64,000 nt of DNA, taken from contig NZ_BMIG01000002.1 of assembly GCF_014641715.1 (NCBI RefSeq), positions 1-64,000 on the forward strand, read 5' to 3'. Position numbers and translations under genes: made by a program. Shown in pieces: positions 1 through 9,608 of this stretch (position 1 is the first letter of the stretch; every line of letters starts with the position of its first letter). Source of the DNA: Polaromonas eurypsychrophila. Its GTDB lineage: Bacteria; Pseudomonadota; Gammaproteobacteria; Burkholderiales; Burkholderiaceae_C. The notes beneath the pieces were generated by a model, which saw nothing but the letters and a program-made list of their open reading frames with translations, did no database searches and was not told the DNA's origin.

Positions 1-33
1 CTGACAGTGTTGCACTTGGGGTTTGAGACCGCC

Positions 34-92
34 CTTACTTTCTCTTGGCGAAGCAAGAGAAAGTGAGTTGCTGCCGGGCAACCCCCGGCTTG
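34..92. repeat. Dispersed repeat, copy 1 (CTTACTTTCT...CCCCCGGCTTG)
   Basis: This stretch carries an inverted repeat built on TTACTTTCT and AGAAAGTGAG, followed by the block GCCGGGCAACCCCCGGCTTG. A second copy of the same unit lies at 36991-37051. The two copies differ in the hairpin loop and at a few bases. Sequences of this kind recur in Comamonadaceae genomes as far as I recall. Nothing coding was recognised in bases 1-162 apart from this element. Confidence 0.7.
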
Positions 93-162
93 CCCGAAGC
101 ACTGGCCAAGCCAGCACTGGCAGAGACCCCAGCGGCAGCACGAAACTCACACCAAAGTCATC

Positions 163-852
163 ATGCAACTAACCCAGGCCCAACCCTTCCCCTACAACTT
201 CGAACTGAAGTCCAGCGCCCTCGTGATCATCGACATGCAACGCGACTTCATCGAGCCCGGCGGCTTTGGTGAAACGCTGGGTAACGACGTGTCGCTGCTG
301 CAGGCCATCGTGCCGGCTTGCCAGGCCGTGCTTGAGGCATGGCGCCGGGCTCGCGGCCTCGTGGTACACACGCGCGAGGCACACAAGGCCGACCTGGCCG
401 ATTGCCCACCCGCCAAACGCAACCGCGGCAACCCGGCTCTGCGCATCGGCGACAGGGGCGCGATGGGCCGAATCCTGATCGCCGGCGAACCGGGCAACCA
501 GATCATTGCCGCGCTGGCGCCGCTGCCCGGCGAGATGGCCATCGACAAACCCGGCAAGGGTGCGTTCTACGCCACCGGCCTGCACGAGCTGCTGCAGCAG
601 GCCGGCATCACGCACCTGCTGTTCATGGGTGTGACCACCGAGGTCTGTGTGCAGACCTCGATGCGTGAAGCCAACGACCGGGGTTATGACTGCCTGCTGC
701 TGGAGGACTGCACTGAAAGTTATTTCCCCGCCTTCAAGGCGGCAGCCGTAGCGATGATGCGCGCCCAAGGGGCCATCGTTGGCTGGACCGCAACCAGCTC
801 CCACTTGCTGCCTGCGCTGGCGGCCCTGCCAGCACAACCTCAACACTGCTAG
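163..852 (+). CDS. Isochorismatase-family cysteine hydrolase (biuret-hydrolase-like)
   Basis: This 229-residue protein has the full isochorismatase-like hydrolase fold. The catalytic triad is visible as the Asp in VIIDMQRDF (about residue 24), the Lys in [11 protein letters not shown] (about residue 130) and the nucleophilic Cys in [11 protein letters not shown] (about residue 166). Family members cleave C-N bonds of small amides such as biuret or N-carbamoyl compounds. The GGFG element after the catalytic Asp resembles biuret hydrolases, but substrate cannot be settled from sequence. It lies 9 bp upstream of a GntR/FCD regulator and is probably co-transcribed with it. No strong ribosome binding site precedes the ATG. 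Confidence 0.85.
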   Translation: MQLTQAQPFPYNFELKSSALVIIDMQRDFIEPGGFGETLGNDVSLLQAIVPACQAVLEAWRRARGLVVHTREAHKADLADCPPAKRNRGNPALRIGDRGAMGRILIAGEPGNQIIAALAPLPGEMAIDKPGKGAFYATGLHELLQQAGITHLLFMGVTTEVCVQTSMREANDRGYDCLLLEDCTESYFPAFKAAAVAMMRAQGAIVGWTATSSHLLPALAALPAQPQHC

Positions 853-861
853 AGTTCCGCC

Positions 862-1590
862 ATGCACACCGCCGCCAGCCATACTGCCGCTCTCGGGGAT
901 GCGCCCGTTCACCGCTCGCGTGCCGACGAGGTGTATGAACAACTCAAGCGCGATGTTTCTGAGTTCAAACTTGTTCCGGGAGACCGTTTCACCGAAACTG
1001 AAATCAGCGAGCGCTTGGGCGTGTCGCGCACGCCGGTACGTCAGGCGTTGTTTCGCCTGCAGCATGAAGGTTTTGTCGAAGTGCTGTTTCGCAGCGGCTG
1101 GCGCGTGTTGCCTTTCGATTTCGACCAGTTTGAAGAGCTGTATGACCTGCGCATGGTGCTGGAGACCACGGCGGCGCACCGGCTTTGCGAAGACGCCTTG
1201 AAAGTCAATCCGGCGGTGCTGGATGAGCTCGTGGCCATCTGGCTGGTCAGCCCGGAGCAGCGCAGCAACGACACCGTGCAGGTCGCGCAATGGGACGAAG
1301 CGTTTCACTGCGCGCTGGTGACCGCAGCCGGCAACGCCGAGATGGCGCGGGTTCACCGCGACGTGACAGAACGCATACGCGTGATCCGCCGGCTCGACTT
1401 CACCAAGCAGCCGCGCATCGACGCCACCTACGAGGAGCACGCGAAGATTCTCAAGGCGATTCAGCGCAAGCGCGGTGATCAGGCTGCCCTGCTGCTGCGC
1501 TCACACATCCAGACCAGTCAGGCCGAGGTGCGCAAGATCACGCTGCATCAGGTGCATCTGGCGCGGCAAACGGGAGGCGGGACTGGCTGA
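862..1590 (+). CDS. GntR-family transcriptional regulator, FCD type
   Basis: A 242-residue regulator with an N-terminal winged helix (about residues 20-85, including VSRTPVRQALFRL) and a C-terminal all-helical FCD ligand-binding domain (about residues 95-225). Acidic and His residues typical of the FCD metal/carboxylate pocket are present around EAFHCALV. FadR/FCD regulators usually repress catabolic genes and respond to organic acids. It starts 9 bp after the cysteine hydrolase, so that hydrolase is its likely target. Confidence 0.88.
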   Translation: MHTAASHTAALGDAPVHRSRADEVYEQLKRDVSEFKLVPGDRFTETEISERLGVSRTPVRQALFRLQHEGFVEVLFRSGWRVLPFDFDQFEELYDLRMVLETTAAHRLCEDALKVNPAVLDELVAIWLVSPEQRSNDTVQVAQWDEAFHCALVTAAGNAEMARVHRDVTERIRVIRRLDFTKQPRIDATYEEHAKILKAIQRKRGDQAALLLRSHIQTSQAEVRKITLHQVHLARQTGGGTG

Positions 1591-1633
1591 CGTGTCCTGC
1601 GGCAAGCGCCTCTGAAGTCTGCCGCGCAGGTTC

Positions 1634-3250
1634 CTAGCCTTCCACCACACTGCGTGCAATCACCGGCGGCGTCTCGGGCAGATGAAACGCCAGTTTGCGG
1701 TCGCGCAGTGCCACATCGCCGGCGGTCACGCGGTCAAAGCGGCGCAGGTGTTCCGTCCACGACTCGTCGGTGATTTGCTCGATGTAGCGGCCAGGGTCGG
1801 AGATGTCGCGCAGCAGTTCCCACGCGAGTGCACCCTGGCGCAGTCGGCTGCGCCGGCTCTCTTGCATGAGGGCGCGAAACTCCACCGCCTTGGCCGGATC
1901 GATCTGGTATTCGATGGTGACGCGCACATGCCCGGTCAGGGGCGGAGCGGCCGCGCTCGGCGCCTTGAACTCATGCGACGGGGTCATGTCTTCCTCGATA
2001 CTGCGGTCCTTGAAGAACCACTGGGTCGCGAAGTTCGCCACAGCGCCGGTCAGCGCGGCCACCAGCATGGCGGTCGGCACGCTGCTCACGGTAGCCACCT
2101 GGCCCCAGACAGCGGCCCCGGCAGCGCTGGCGCCCATGATGGCCATCTGGAAAATCGACATGCCGCGCGCCCGCACCCAGTCGGGCAGCGCCACCTGGGC
2201 CGACACGCTCAGGGTGTTGGCGGTGGTCAGCCAGGCCGCGCCGGCCAGTGCCATTGCGGGCGACGCGACATAGATGCTGGGTGCCAGCGCCACCAGTGCG
2301 GTGGCGCCCGACTGCAGCAGCACGCCGCCCAGCACCAGCGCATCGCGCGACAGCCGCTGGCGCAGGCGCGGCAACACAAACACCAGTGCAATCGCCCCCA
2401 CACCCATGGACGCCAGCAGCAGGGTGAAGGTACTGGCGCCGCCGCCCAGGCCGCGCGCTACCAGCGGTAGCAGGGCCAGCAGAGCGGTGGAGTGAAAGAA
2501 GAACAACGCCACGCGCAGCAGCACCGCACGCAGACGCGCCGACTGGCGCACAAACTGCACGCCGACGCGCATGGCGCTGACCAGCCGCTCGCGCCCGAGC
2601 GGGCTGGGCACATGTTCGCGGCGCCAGCGCATGATGACAAAGCCCGAAATCAGCGACAGCACCGCATTGAGCACAAACACATATTCGCTGCCTGCGCTGG
2701 CGATCAGTGCGCCGGCGACCAGCGGGCCGATGATGCGTGACGCATTCATGGCCAAACCGTTGAGCGCCAGCGCGGCCGGCAACTGCGTGCGCGGCACCAG
2801 TTCGGGCACGATGGCGGCAAACACCGGCCAGCGCATCGCGAGACCGACGCCGTTGGCAAAAGTCAGCGCCAAGAGCAAGGGCGCGGTCATGCCGCCCATC
2901 ACGATGGTGATGCACAGAATGACGGCCACCGCCGCCACCCAGAACTGCGTGATGATGAAATAGCGCCGCCGGTCCAGGATGTCGGCCATTGCGCCGCTGG
3001 GCAGGCCCAGCAAAAACACAGGCAAGGTTGAGGCGGACTGGACCAGCGCCACCCAGATGGGCGAGGTGGTCAGCGAGGTCATCAGCCAGGCTGCTGCCAC
3101 GTCGTTCATCCACATGCAGATGTTGGCCGTCAGCCAGGTGAACCACAACATCCGGAACACCGGCGAACTCAGCGGCGCCCAGGCCGACAAGGGAGCCTTA
3201 TCCGATGGGGAAGCAGGGAGCGTGTTGCCGCCGGGGCTGGGTTCTGACAT
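1634..3250 (-). CDS. MFS transporter of the EntS-like family with a C-terminal soluble domain
   Basis: A 538-residue protein. Residues about 25-425 form a twelve-helix major facilitator of the MFS_3/EntS type, with the cytoplasmic-loop motif [11 protein letters not shown]. Residues about 443-530 form a soluble tail beginning [11 protein letters not shown] that looks like an antibiotic-biosynthesis-monooxygenase (ferredoxin-like) domain. Such exporters move siderophores or hydrophobic compounds outward. The function of the tail is unknown to me. The gene converges on the GntR gene, with about 40 bp between their ends, and no dedicated partner gene is nearby. Confidence 0.85.
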   Translation of the reverse strand: MSEPSPGGNTLPASPSDKAPLSAWAPLSSPVFRMLWFTWLTANICMWMNDVAAAWLMTSLTTSPIWVALVQSASTLPVFLLGLPSGAMADILDRRRYFIITQFWVAAVAVILCITIVMGGMTAPLLLALTFANGVGLAMRWPVFAAIVPELVPRTQLPAALALNGLAMNASRIIGPLVAGALIASAGSEYVFVLNAVLSLISGFVIMRWRREHVPSPLGRERLVSAMRVGVQFVRQSARLRAVLLRVALFFFHSTALLALLPLVARGLGGGASTFTLLLASMGVGAIALVFVLPRLRQRLSRDALVLGGVLLQSGATALVALAPSIYVASPAMALAGAAWLTTANTLSVSAQVALPDWVRARGMSIFQMAIMGASAAGAAVWGQVATVSSVPTAMLVAALTGAVANFATQWFFKDRSIEEDMTPSHEFKAPSAAAPPLTGHVRVTIEYQIDPAKAVEFRALMQESRRSRLRQGALAWELLRDISDPGRYIEQITDESWTEHLRRFDRVTAGDVALRDRKLAFHLPETPPVIARSVVEG

Positions 3251-3306
3251 GGGCCTATTGTCCGCAAACTTTGGGGCGCCGTCCCGGCGGCGCGCTCACC
3301 GCCCGA

Positions 3307-3696
3307 TCAACCGCCTTTAAGTGCCCAGATGCGGCCGATCTGGGCGGACAGCTCCATCGGATCAAACGGCTTGTGGATCACGTCGATGGCGCCAAGCGCC
3401 ATGTACTGGGCCACCTCGGCCGCCTGCACCTTGGCGGTCATGAAAATCACCGGCGTCTGCGCCGTGGCCGGCAATTCCCGCAGGGCTTTCAGGGTGCTGG
3501 GCCCATCCATGCCCGGCATCATCACGTCGAGCAGCAGCAGGTCAGCGGCGGCGGCGGGCGCGGCAGCCAGCGCCTCGCTGCCGGAAGCGCAGGCGATCAC
3601 GGTAAAACCGCCAACCGCCTCCAGCGCCATTTGGGCAATGGCCCGGATATCGGGCTCATCCTCGACATAAAGAATACGGGCAAGTGGTTTGGACAT
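3307..3696 (-). CDS. Stand-alone CheY-like response regulator
   Basis: A 129-residue single receiver domain with no output domain. The acidic pocket is VEDE near residues 11-14, the phospho-acceptor is Asp57 in [10 protein letters not shown] and the conserved Lys is in IHKPFDP. The start codon immediately follows the stop of the upstream hybrid kinase (TGA then ATG), so the two are translationally coupled. It is probably the terminal or diverting receiver of the kinase/Hpt relay encoded just upstream. A decayed second copy of this gene sits at 6042-6161. Confidence 0.9.
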   Translation of the reverse strand: MSKPLARILYVEDEPDIRAIAQMALEAVGGFTVIACASGSEALAAAPAAAADLLLLDVMMPGMDGPSTLKALRELPATAQTPVIFMTAKVQAAEVAQYMALGAIDVIHKPFDPMELSAQIGRIWALKGG

Positions 3697-6057
3697 TCAG
3701 GAATCCTTGGAGTCAGTGGCAGGGGTGATTTTTAACACGCTCTGGATGGTGGAAAGCAACTCCTCGTTGCTGGTCTGGGCTTTGACAAGAATGGCAGCGG
3801 CGCCGCGATCATCGCCATCGGCCACATCGGTGGCAGAAAAAACCACCACCGGCGGCCGGTGCGGCAAGGCGTCGATGTCGGGAAACAGGTCCCAGCCGGA
3901 ACCACCCGGCAGGCCCAAATCCAGCAGGATCAGGTCAAAGCGGTGAGCCTGCAGCTGCGCCCTGGCCTGCGGAAGCGTTGCCGCAAATTCGAAGACTGCA
4001 AAGTCCTGTGCCAGCGCAGCGGTGATACGCTGAATGTCCATATCGTCCTCCACATGCAGGATACGCGGCAAGCCGGCGGCCATGCTGGCAATTGAGCTGC
4101 GCAGGCCGCATACCAGCAGGTTTTCGTCAATGGGTTTGTCCAGCCAGTTGGAAACCGACAGCGGCTGGTTGTTGAAACGAATCTGGCTTTCACCGGCCGC
4201 TGCCGAGACCACCACAATCGGCATGTTGCTCGTGCGGGCTTCGCTGCGCAATGCCAGAATCAACGCAACACCCGCATGGTCGGTCGGCTGCAGATCCACC
4301 GTCATCGCCGCATAGGACCGCGTTGCCAGACGGGCCAGTACCTGCTGGCAGCCATGGACCGCATCAACCTCGAAGCCAGCCTTCTCCAGCATCATGCTGA
4401 TCAACCGGGCGATATCCGGGTCGGGCTCGCAGACAAGGATGCGCTGTGCCGGCGCTGGCAGGTCGATCGCGGCGGGAACCGGCGCAGCTTGCCATTCGGG
4501 CAGTTCAAAAAAGAAACAGCTGCCCACGCCGGCTGTAGAAGTGAAACCGATGTTACCGCCGAGCCGCTCGACAATTGCTTTCGAGATCGCCAGTCCCAGG
4601 CCAGTGCCGCCCTTCACACGCGTATCAGAGGAGTCAGCCTGCGAAAATTTCTGGAAGATGCGCGAACGGAACTCCTCGGGAATACCCGGCCCGTGGTCAC
4701 GGACCTCGATGCGCACCGATTCATCCCGCCTTGACAGCGTGACCTCGACCGCAGCCGAACGCGGGGAAAACTTCACCGCATTGGAGACCAGGTTGGTCAG
4801 CACCTGGGTGATGCGGTCGTTGTCGATGTTGACCCACAGCGGCTCGTCGGGCGCATGCAGTTGCAGGGTCACGCCATGCTGGCTGGCAAAACCCTCATTG
4901 GCTACCAGCCCCTGCTGCACCAGGGGCTGCAGCGCCACCACCTTAAGCGCCAGGCGCATCTGGCCCGATTCGATTTTTTCTGCGTCCAGAATGTCGTTGA
5001 TCAACCGGATCAGCCGTTCGCAGTTGCTCCTGGCGATATCGATCAGGTTGCGGACCGCATCCGGCACGGCTCCCGCTACGCCGCCAGCCAGCAGCCCCAA
5101 CGAGCCGCGAATCGAGGTCAGCGGCGTGCGCAGCTCGTGACTGACGGTGGAGACAAACTCGCTTTTCATGCGGTTCAGGCGTTTCATCTCGGTGATGTCG
5201 GTGCCCAGCACATAAAAGCCTATGGTCTGCTCGCGCTGCGCGCCCTCGCCAAACCGCGGAAAGTAATTCATGGCGTAGTCGCGCGCCTGCTGTCCGGCAA
5301 CTGGCTGCAACCTTTCATAACTGACCGCCTCACCGGCCAGCGCTTTGTCAACGTGGCGGCGCACGGTCTCATATAACTCCTCGCCCATCACCTCGCGCAA
5401 GGTTTTGCCGTGGATTTGCTGCGCCGTCAGCCCAAAAACCTCTTCGTAGGCCCGGTTGTGGAAGACAAGGTGCTGCCCGGCATCGACGTAGGCAATCAAG
5501 GCCGGCACTGCGTCGGTGATCTGCCGCAACCGGAGCTCATTTTCGCTTGCGGTGTGCAGCGCAATGCTCAGGTCCTTGTTGGCGATTTCTGCCGCCGCCA
5601 CAGCCGCCAAATCGCGCAGCGCCGCCCGGTCTTCCTCATCAAAGCGACGCGCAACCGGGTCGATCAGGCAGAACGTCCCGACCATGTGGCCGTTCGGACC
5701 CCTGAGCGGCATACCGGCGTAAAACCGCAGGTAGGGCCCGCCCGTCACCAGCGGGTTATCGGCAAAACGCACGTCTTTGCTGGCATCTTCAATGACAAAA
5801 AGACCATCATTCAAAATTGCGTGGCCACAAAAAGAGATATTGCGTGGCGTCTCAGGGGCATCCAGCCCCTGCCGCGATTTGAACCACTGGCGTTCATGGT
5901 CAATCAGCGACACCAGCGCGGTTTTGACGCCAAACAGTTTGATGGCCAGGCGGGTCAGCCGGTCAAAACGTTCCTCGGGCAGACTGTCGAGCAAGCGCAA
6001 GCCCTGCAATTCGGCCAGACGCGCCGGCTCATCAAAGGGTATTAAAGGTTCCAGCAT
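3697..6057 (-). CDS. Hybrid histidine kinase: GAF-PAS-HisKA-HATPase-REC-REC
   Basis: A 786-residue soluble hybrid kinase. It has a GAF domain (about 20-165, with ISFCGHAI), a PAS domain (about 175-290), a HisKA box with phospho-His307 in VSHELRTPLTSI, and an HATPase_c domain with N, G1 (DHGPGIP) and G2 (GGTGLGLAISK) boxes. Two receiver domains follow, with acceptor aspartates near 588 (MTVDLQ) and 713 (LLDLGLPGG). I chose the ATG at 6057 because it begins the conserved sequence MLEPLIPFDEPARL; a longer frame up to 6087 overlaps a receiver remnant. From the PAS domain onward it is a close paralogue of the next kinase upstream. Confidence 0.9.
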   Translation of the reverse strand: MLEPLIPFDEPARLAELQGLRLLDSLPEERFDRLTRLAIKLFGVKTALVSLIDHERQWFKSRQGLDAPETPRNISFCGHAILNDGLFVIEDASKDVRFADNPLVTGGPYLRFYAGMPLRGPNGHMVGTFCLIDPVARRFDEEDRAALRDLAAVAAAEIANKDLSIALHTASENELRLRQITDAVPALIAYVDAGQHLVFHNRAYEEVFGLTAQQIHGKTLREVMGEELYETVRRHVDKALAGEAVSYERLQPVAGQQARDYAMNYFPRFGEGAQREQTIGFYVLGTDITEMKRLNRMKSEFVSTVSHELRTPLTSIRGSLGLLAGGVAGAVPDAVRNLIDIARSNCERLIRLINDILDAEKIESGQMRLALKVVALQPLVQQGLVANEGFASQHGVTLQLHAPDEPLWVNIDNDRITQVLTNLVSNAVKFSPRSAAVEVTLSRRDESVRIEVRDHGPGIPEEFRSRIFQKFSQADSSDTRVKGGTGLGLAISKAIVERLGGNIGFTSTAGVGSCFFFELPEWQAAPVPAAIDLPAPAQRILVCEPDPDIARLISMMLEKAGFEVDAVHGCQQVLARLATRSYAAMTVDLQPTDHAGVALILALRSEARTSNMPIVVVSAAAGESQIRFNNQPLSVSNWLDKPIDENLLVCGLRSSIASMAAGLPRILHVEDDMDIQRITAALAQDFAVFEFAATLPQARAQLQAHRFDLILLDLGLPGGSGWDLFPDIDALPHRPPVVVFSATDVADGDDRGAAAILVKAQTSNEELLSTIQSVLKITPATDSKDS

Positions 6058-6161
6058 GCTGCCTCTTTCAATGGAGCCGTACTGCAAGCGGTAACAGCAG
6101 CAAGGGCCCGGATATCGGGTTTGCCAGTGACATCAAGAATGCGTGCGAGCGGTTTGGACAT
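6042..6161 (-). pseudogene. Truncated remnant of a CheY-like response regulator
   Basis: Translation from the ATG at 6161 begins MSKPLARIL, identical to the intact receiver gene starting at 3696, and shares PDIRA a few residues later. The acidic pocket has decayed from VEDE to VTGK. Similarity ends after about 25 codons and the frame stops at 6042, giving 39 residues. As with the intact copy, the ATG abuts the stop codon of the hybrid kinase upstream. This shows that a kinase-receiver unit was duplicated in tandem and that the inner receiver was later lost. Confidence 0.8.
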
Positions 6162-9098
6162 TCAGGAATCCCTGGATTCAGTGGCAGGCGTGGCAGATTT
6201 GGCCGGAGTAGCAGGTTTGACAGAGGAGTTTTTCAACACGCGCTGAATGGTTGACAGCAACTCCTCGTTGCTGGTGTGCGCTTTGACAAGAATGGCAGCG
6301 GCGCCGCGGTCATCTGCTTCGGCGACATCGGTGGCAGAAAAAACAACCACTGGCGGATGGTACGGCAAGGCGTCGATGTCAGGGAAGAGGTCCCAACCGG
6401 AGCCCCCTGGCAGACTCAGGTCCAGCAGGACCAGGTCAAAATGCTGGGCCTGCAAAGCGACTCTGGCCTCTTGCACAGTGGTCGCAAACTCAAAGCTTGC
6501 AAACTCCTGGGTGATGGCCGCTGCAATGCGCTGAATGTCGAGGTCGTCTTCCACATGCAAAATACGCGGCCGCCCGGCGGGCACACCATGAATGGCGCCG
6601 CGCAGGCTGCGCACCATCAGTTGCTCGTTGATCGGTTTTTCAATCCAGTCGGACACGCCCAGGCCTTGATGATCCGGGCGCAGCCGCGCCTGCCCGGCGC
6701 TGACAGAAATCACCACGATGGGCAGATTGGCGATGTGGGCATTACGCCGCACGGCGGCGATCAGTGCCGCGCCGCCTTGATCGGGCAACAGCGCGAGATC
6801 CACCGTCATCGCGTCATAAGGCTGCTCACCCAACATGACCAGCGCGCGTTCAGCGCCGTGCGCCACGTCGGCGTAAAAGCCGACTTTCTCCAGCATCAGG
6901 ACAATCAGGCGCGCCACGTCGCCGTCGTCCTCGCAAACAAGAATACGTGGCCGGGTACCCGGAGCGCCGGGCCTGGCCGATGCGCCCGGTATGGCTGCGG
7001 CCGGCTCTGCGATACGTGGCAACTCGAAGTAAAAAACCGTGCCGCCCCCCGGGGGATTGTCGAACCCGATGCTTCCGTCCATTCTTTCAACAATCGCTTT
7101 GGAGATGCTCAAGCCCAGGCCAGTGCCTCCTTTTTGCCGGGTGTCGGACGAATCGGCCTGAGAAAACTTCTGGAAAATGCGTGATTGGAATTCTGCTGGT
7201 ATGCCGGGCCCGTGGTCCCGCACCTCCACCCGCACATGCTGCGCGCGCACGGACAGCGTGATCTCCACCACATCGGACTGGGGCGAAAACTTCACCGCAT
7301 TGGACAACAGATTGGTAAATACCTGCGTGAGCCGGTCGGTGTCCACGCTGACCAGCACGGCTTCATCAGGGGCCTGCAGACGCAAGGTCACACCATGCTG
7401 CCCGGCAAAGCCTTCATTGGCAGCCATGGCTTGTCCCAGCAGGGGCTGTAGCGCTACCGTCTGCAGCGCCAGACGCATCTGGCCTGACTCGATTTTCTCA
7501 ACGTCCAGGATATCGTTGATCAGCCGGATCAAACGTTCACAATTGTTCTTGGCAATGTCCACCAGGCCCTGGGCAGCCGGCGGCAGCTGGCCCGCCACCC
7601 CGCCGGCAATCAGCCCCAGGGAGCCGCGTATCGAGGTCAGCGGGGTCCGCAACTCGTGGCTGACAGTCGAGACAAACTCGGTTTTCATGCGGTCCATGCG
7701 CTTCATGGCAGTGATGTCGGTTGCCAACGCAATAAAGCCCATCACCTGGCCCTGCTGGTTCTCATCTTCGTAACGCGGTACATAGCTGACAGCGTAGTCA
7801 CGCTCGCCAAGCTCCGACGAGCCTTGGGTACGCTCATAACTGACGGGCTCACCAGCCAGCACCCGCTCTACATTCGGGCGAATCTCCTGGTACATCACCT
7901 CGCCCAGCACCTCTTGCAGGGTTTTGCCCAAGATGACGCCATCGCGTGGCCGAACGACTTGGCCATAGGCCTTGTTGTGAAAAATATAGCGCCCGTCGCG
8001 GTCCAGGTAGGCAATCAGCGCCGGTACCGAATCGGTGATCTGCCGAAGCTGGTATTCGCTGGCCTGCAGCGCCTCTTCGGTGCGAACGCGCTCTGTGATG
8101 TCGTGCACGATGGCAGAAAAAAGCCGTTTGCCGGCCACCACCACATCGCCAAAAGACACAGTGACAGGAAACTCCGAGCCGTCCTTTCGCATGGCCAGCA
8201 CCTCGCGGCCTGCCTCGCTGAAGCCGCTCTTGCGCGCGCGCAGGTCGTCCAGCAGCATGTCAAACTGCCCACGGTGGCGCTCGGGCATCAAGTGCGTCAC
8301 CTGGCTTCCCAGCATTTCATGGCGGGTGTAGCCAAACAGCTTCAACGCGGCTGGATTGGCTTCGGTGATCACACCATCCTCGCTGGTGGTGACCACGCCC
8401 TCGGCCATGCCAAGCGTCAATGCCCGGCTCATGGCCTCGCTGTCACGCAACTTGTCTTCGGCACGTTGCTGCGTCGCATGGTAGTGGTGGATCGACTTCA
8501 GCGCACCGAGGATCAGCAGCAGGGTCAGAAGTCCCGCGCCAGCAACCAGCAGTTCGGTTTGCTGCGCGTCTGCATGGCCACCCGCCTGGGCGCGGGCCAA
8601 ATCCTGCATGTTGTCGTTAACCAACGATTCTGACAGTGAGTCGATTTCTTCCTTGAGCTGGCGATTCACATCGCTATTAACCACCATGCTGGCAGCCGTC
8701 AAACCTTCTGCGCGCCGGGCCCGAACCGCCTCATCCAGCATGCCCAGACGCCGGTCAACAGAGCCAGCGAGTGCCGGCAATTTAGGGTCGGCTCCATTGA
8801 CCTCATCAGCGGCTCGCAGCTGGCTCAAAACCGCAACCACCCCAGAGCGCGCGTCCTCATAACCAAACAGGTTTTCATCACTTGCCTCGATCAAAAATCT
8901 GCGCTGCGTGGACTCTGCGTTGGCCAGACTGCGCCCCACGCGCTCCAGCAAGGTGGTTGACTGCTGCAACTTCAATGATTGCTGCGCGTCATTGACCAGC
9001 TTGTCAATAGTGCTGTAGGCAGCCATCGCCACGATCAGCACCATGGCCGCACCCAACCCCAGGGCGAGGTTGATCCTCGCAGGGGTAGAGGTTTTCAT
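6162..9098 (-). CDS. Membrane hybrid histidine kinase: CHASE3-PAS-PAS-HisKA-HATPase-REC-REC
   Basis: A 978-residue sensor kinase. A transmembrane helix at about residues 11-30 and a second at about 183-203 bracket a CHASE3-like periplasmic domain. Two PAS domains follow (about 220-340 and 350-465), then a HisKA box with phospho-His481 in VSHELRTPLTSI, an HATPase_c domain and two receiver domains (FDLVLLDLSLPGG in the second). The ATG at 9098 overlaps the stop of the Hpt gene as ATGA, which decides the start over the longer open frame. The cytoplasmic half is paralogous to the kinase at 3697-6057. The sensory halves differ, so the two probably feed a shared relay from different signals. Confidence 0.9.
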   Translation of the reverse strand: MKTSTPARINLALGLGAAMVLIVAMAAYSTIDKLVNDAQQSLKLQQSTTLLERVGRSLANAESTQRRFLIEASDENLFGYEDARSGVVAVLSQLRAADEVNGADPKLPALAGSVDRRLGMLDEAVRARRAEGLTAASMVVNSDVNRQLKEEIDSLSESLVNDNMQDLARAQAGGHADAQQTELLVAGAGLLTLLLILGALKSIHHYHATQQRAEDKLRDSEAMSRALTLGMAEGVVTTSEDGVITEANPAALKLFGYTRHEMLGSQVTHLMPERHRGQFDMLLDDLRARKSGFSEAGREVLAMRKDGSEFPVTVSFGDVVVAGKRLFSAIVHDITERVRTEEALQASEYQLRQITDSVPALIAYLDRDGRYIFHNKAYGQVVRPRDGVILGKTLQEVLGEVMYQEIRPNVERVLAGEPVSYERTQGSSELGERDYAVSYVPRYEDENQQGQVMGFIALATDITAMKRMDRMKTEFVSTVSHELRTPLTSIRGSLGLIAGGVAGQLPPAAQGLVDIAKNNCERLIRLINDILDVEKIESGQMRLALQTVALQPLLGQAMAANEGFAGQHGVTLRLQAPDEAVLVSVDTDRLTQVFTNLLSNAVKFSPQSDVVEITLSVRAQHVRVEVRDHGPGIPAEFQSRIFQKFSQADSSDTRQKGGTGLGLSISKAIVERMDGSIGFDNPPGGGTVFYFELPRIAEPAAAIPGASARPGAPGTRPRILVCEDDGDVARLIVLMLEKVGFYADVAHGAERALVMLGEQPYDAMTVDLALLPDQGGAALIAAVRRNAHIANLPIVVISVSAGQARLRPDHQGLGVSDWIEKPINEQLMVRSLRGAIHGVPAGRPRILHVEDDLDIQRIAAAITQEFASFEFATTVQEARVALQAQHFDLVLLDLSLPGGSGWDLFPDIDALPYHPPVVVFSATDVAEADDRGAAAILVKAHTSNEELLSTIQRVLKNSSVKPATPAKSATPATESRDS

Positions 9099-9499
9099 GT
9101 GGCGGCTTTCGGGTTGTCCGGGCTGTTGTCGGGTGTTTGTGTCGGTGCGCCTGGCGGCACTACAGCCGCGTCCGGCAGGCTGTCCTGCAAACAGCAGATA
9201 GCGCGTTCGATCTCTGCGTGCAGCCCCGGGCCACCGGCCCCAGCCTGCGCGGCCTCTTGCAGCAGCAGTTCCAGCGCCTTGGCGGCGTGACCTGTAGCCA
9301 TATAACCTAGGGTTCCGGCGGTGCCGGCCAGCGTATGCGCCAGGCGCTCCAACTGGGCCAGTGGCTCCGCTGCAGAGGGAACAGCGGCGGCAAGACGCCA
9401 CTGGGCCTCGATCTGGCCTAGCTTGCCCGGCAAGCTGCGCCCATACTCCCGCCGCTGCTCATCGAGAAATTGCTGGAACAGCTGCTGCTGCGTGCTCAT
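9095..9499 (-). CDS. Hpt-domain histidine phosphotransfer protein
   Basis: A 134-residue mostly helical protein with the Hpt signature LAHTLAGTAGTLGY, whose His (about residue 54) would carry the phosphoryl group. Hpt proteins shuttle phosphate between receiver domains of hybrid kinases and a terminal response regulator. It overlaps the start of the CHASE3 hybrid kinase by 4 bp, which supports co-translation and a common relay with both hybrid kinases and the small receiver. A truncated paralogue of its N-terminus lies just upstream at 9787-9916. Confidence 0.85.
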   Translation of the reverse strand: MSTQQQLFQQFLDEQRREYGRSLPGKLGQIEAQWRLAAAVPSAAEPLAQLERLAHTLAGTAGTLGYMATGHAAKALELLLQEAAQAGAGGPGLHAEIERAICCLQDSLPDAAVVPPGAPTQTPDNSPDNPKAAT

Positions 9500-9608
9500 G
9501 CCTGGAAACGCCGCCGAAGCGGCTGCCAGGGGGCCGATTGCGCCCAGCGCAATGAGGACGAAGGATCCGAAGGGGGTTTTTGCAAAGTGCCCCTATTGGA
9601 GCACGACA

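Noticed and set aside
169..1440. A 423-codon minus-strand frame across the hydrolase and GntR genes
   Set aside because: Both genes on the plus strand have intact family motifs, so this is a shadow.
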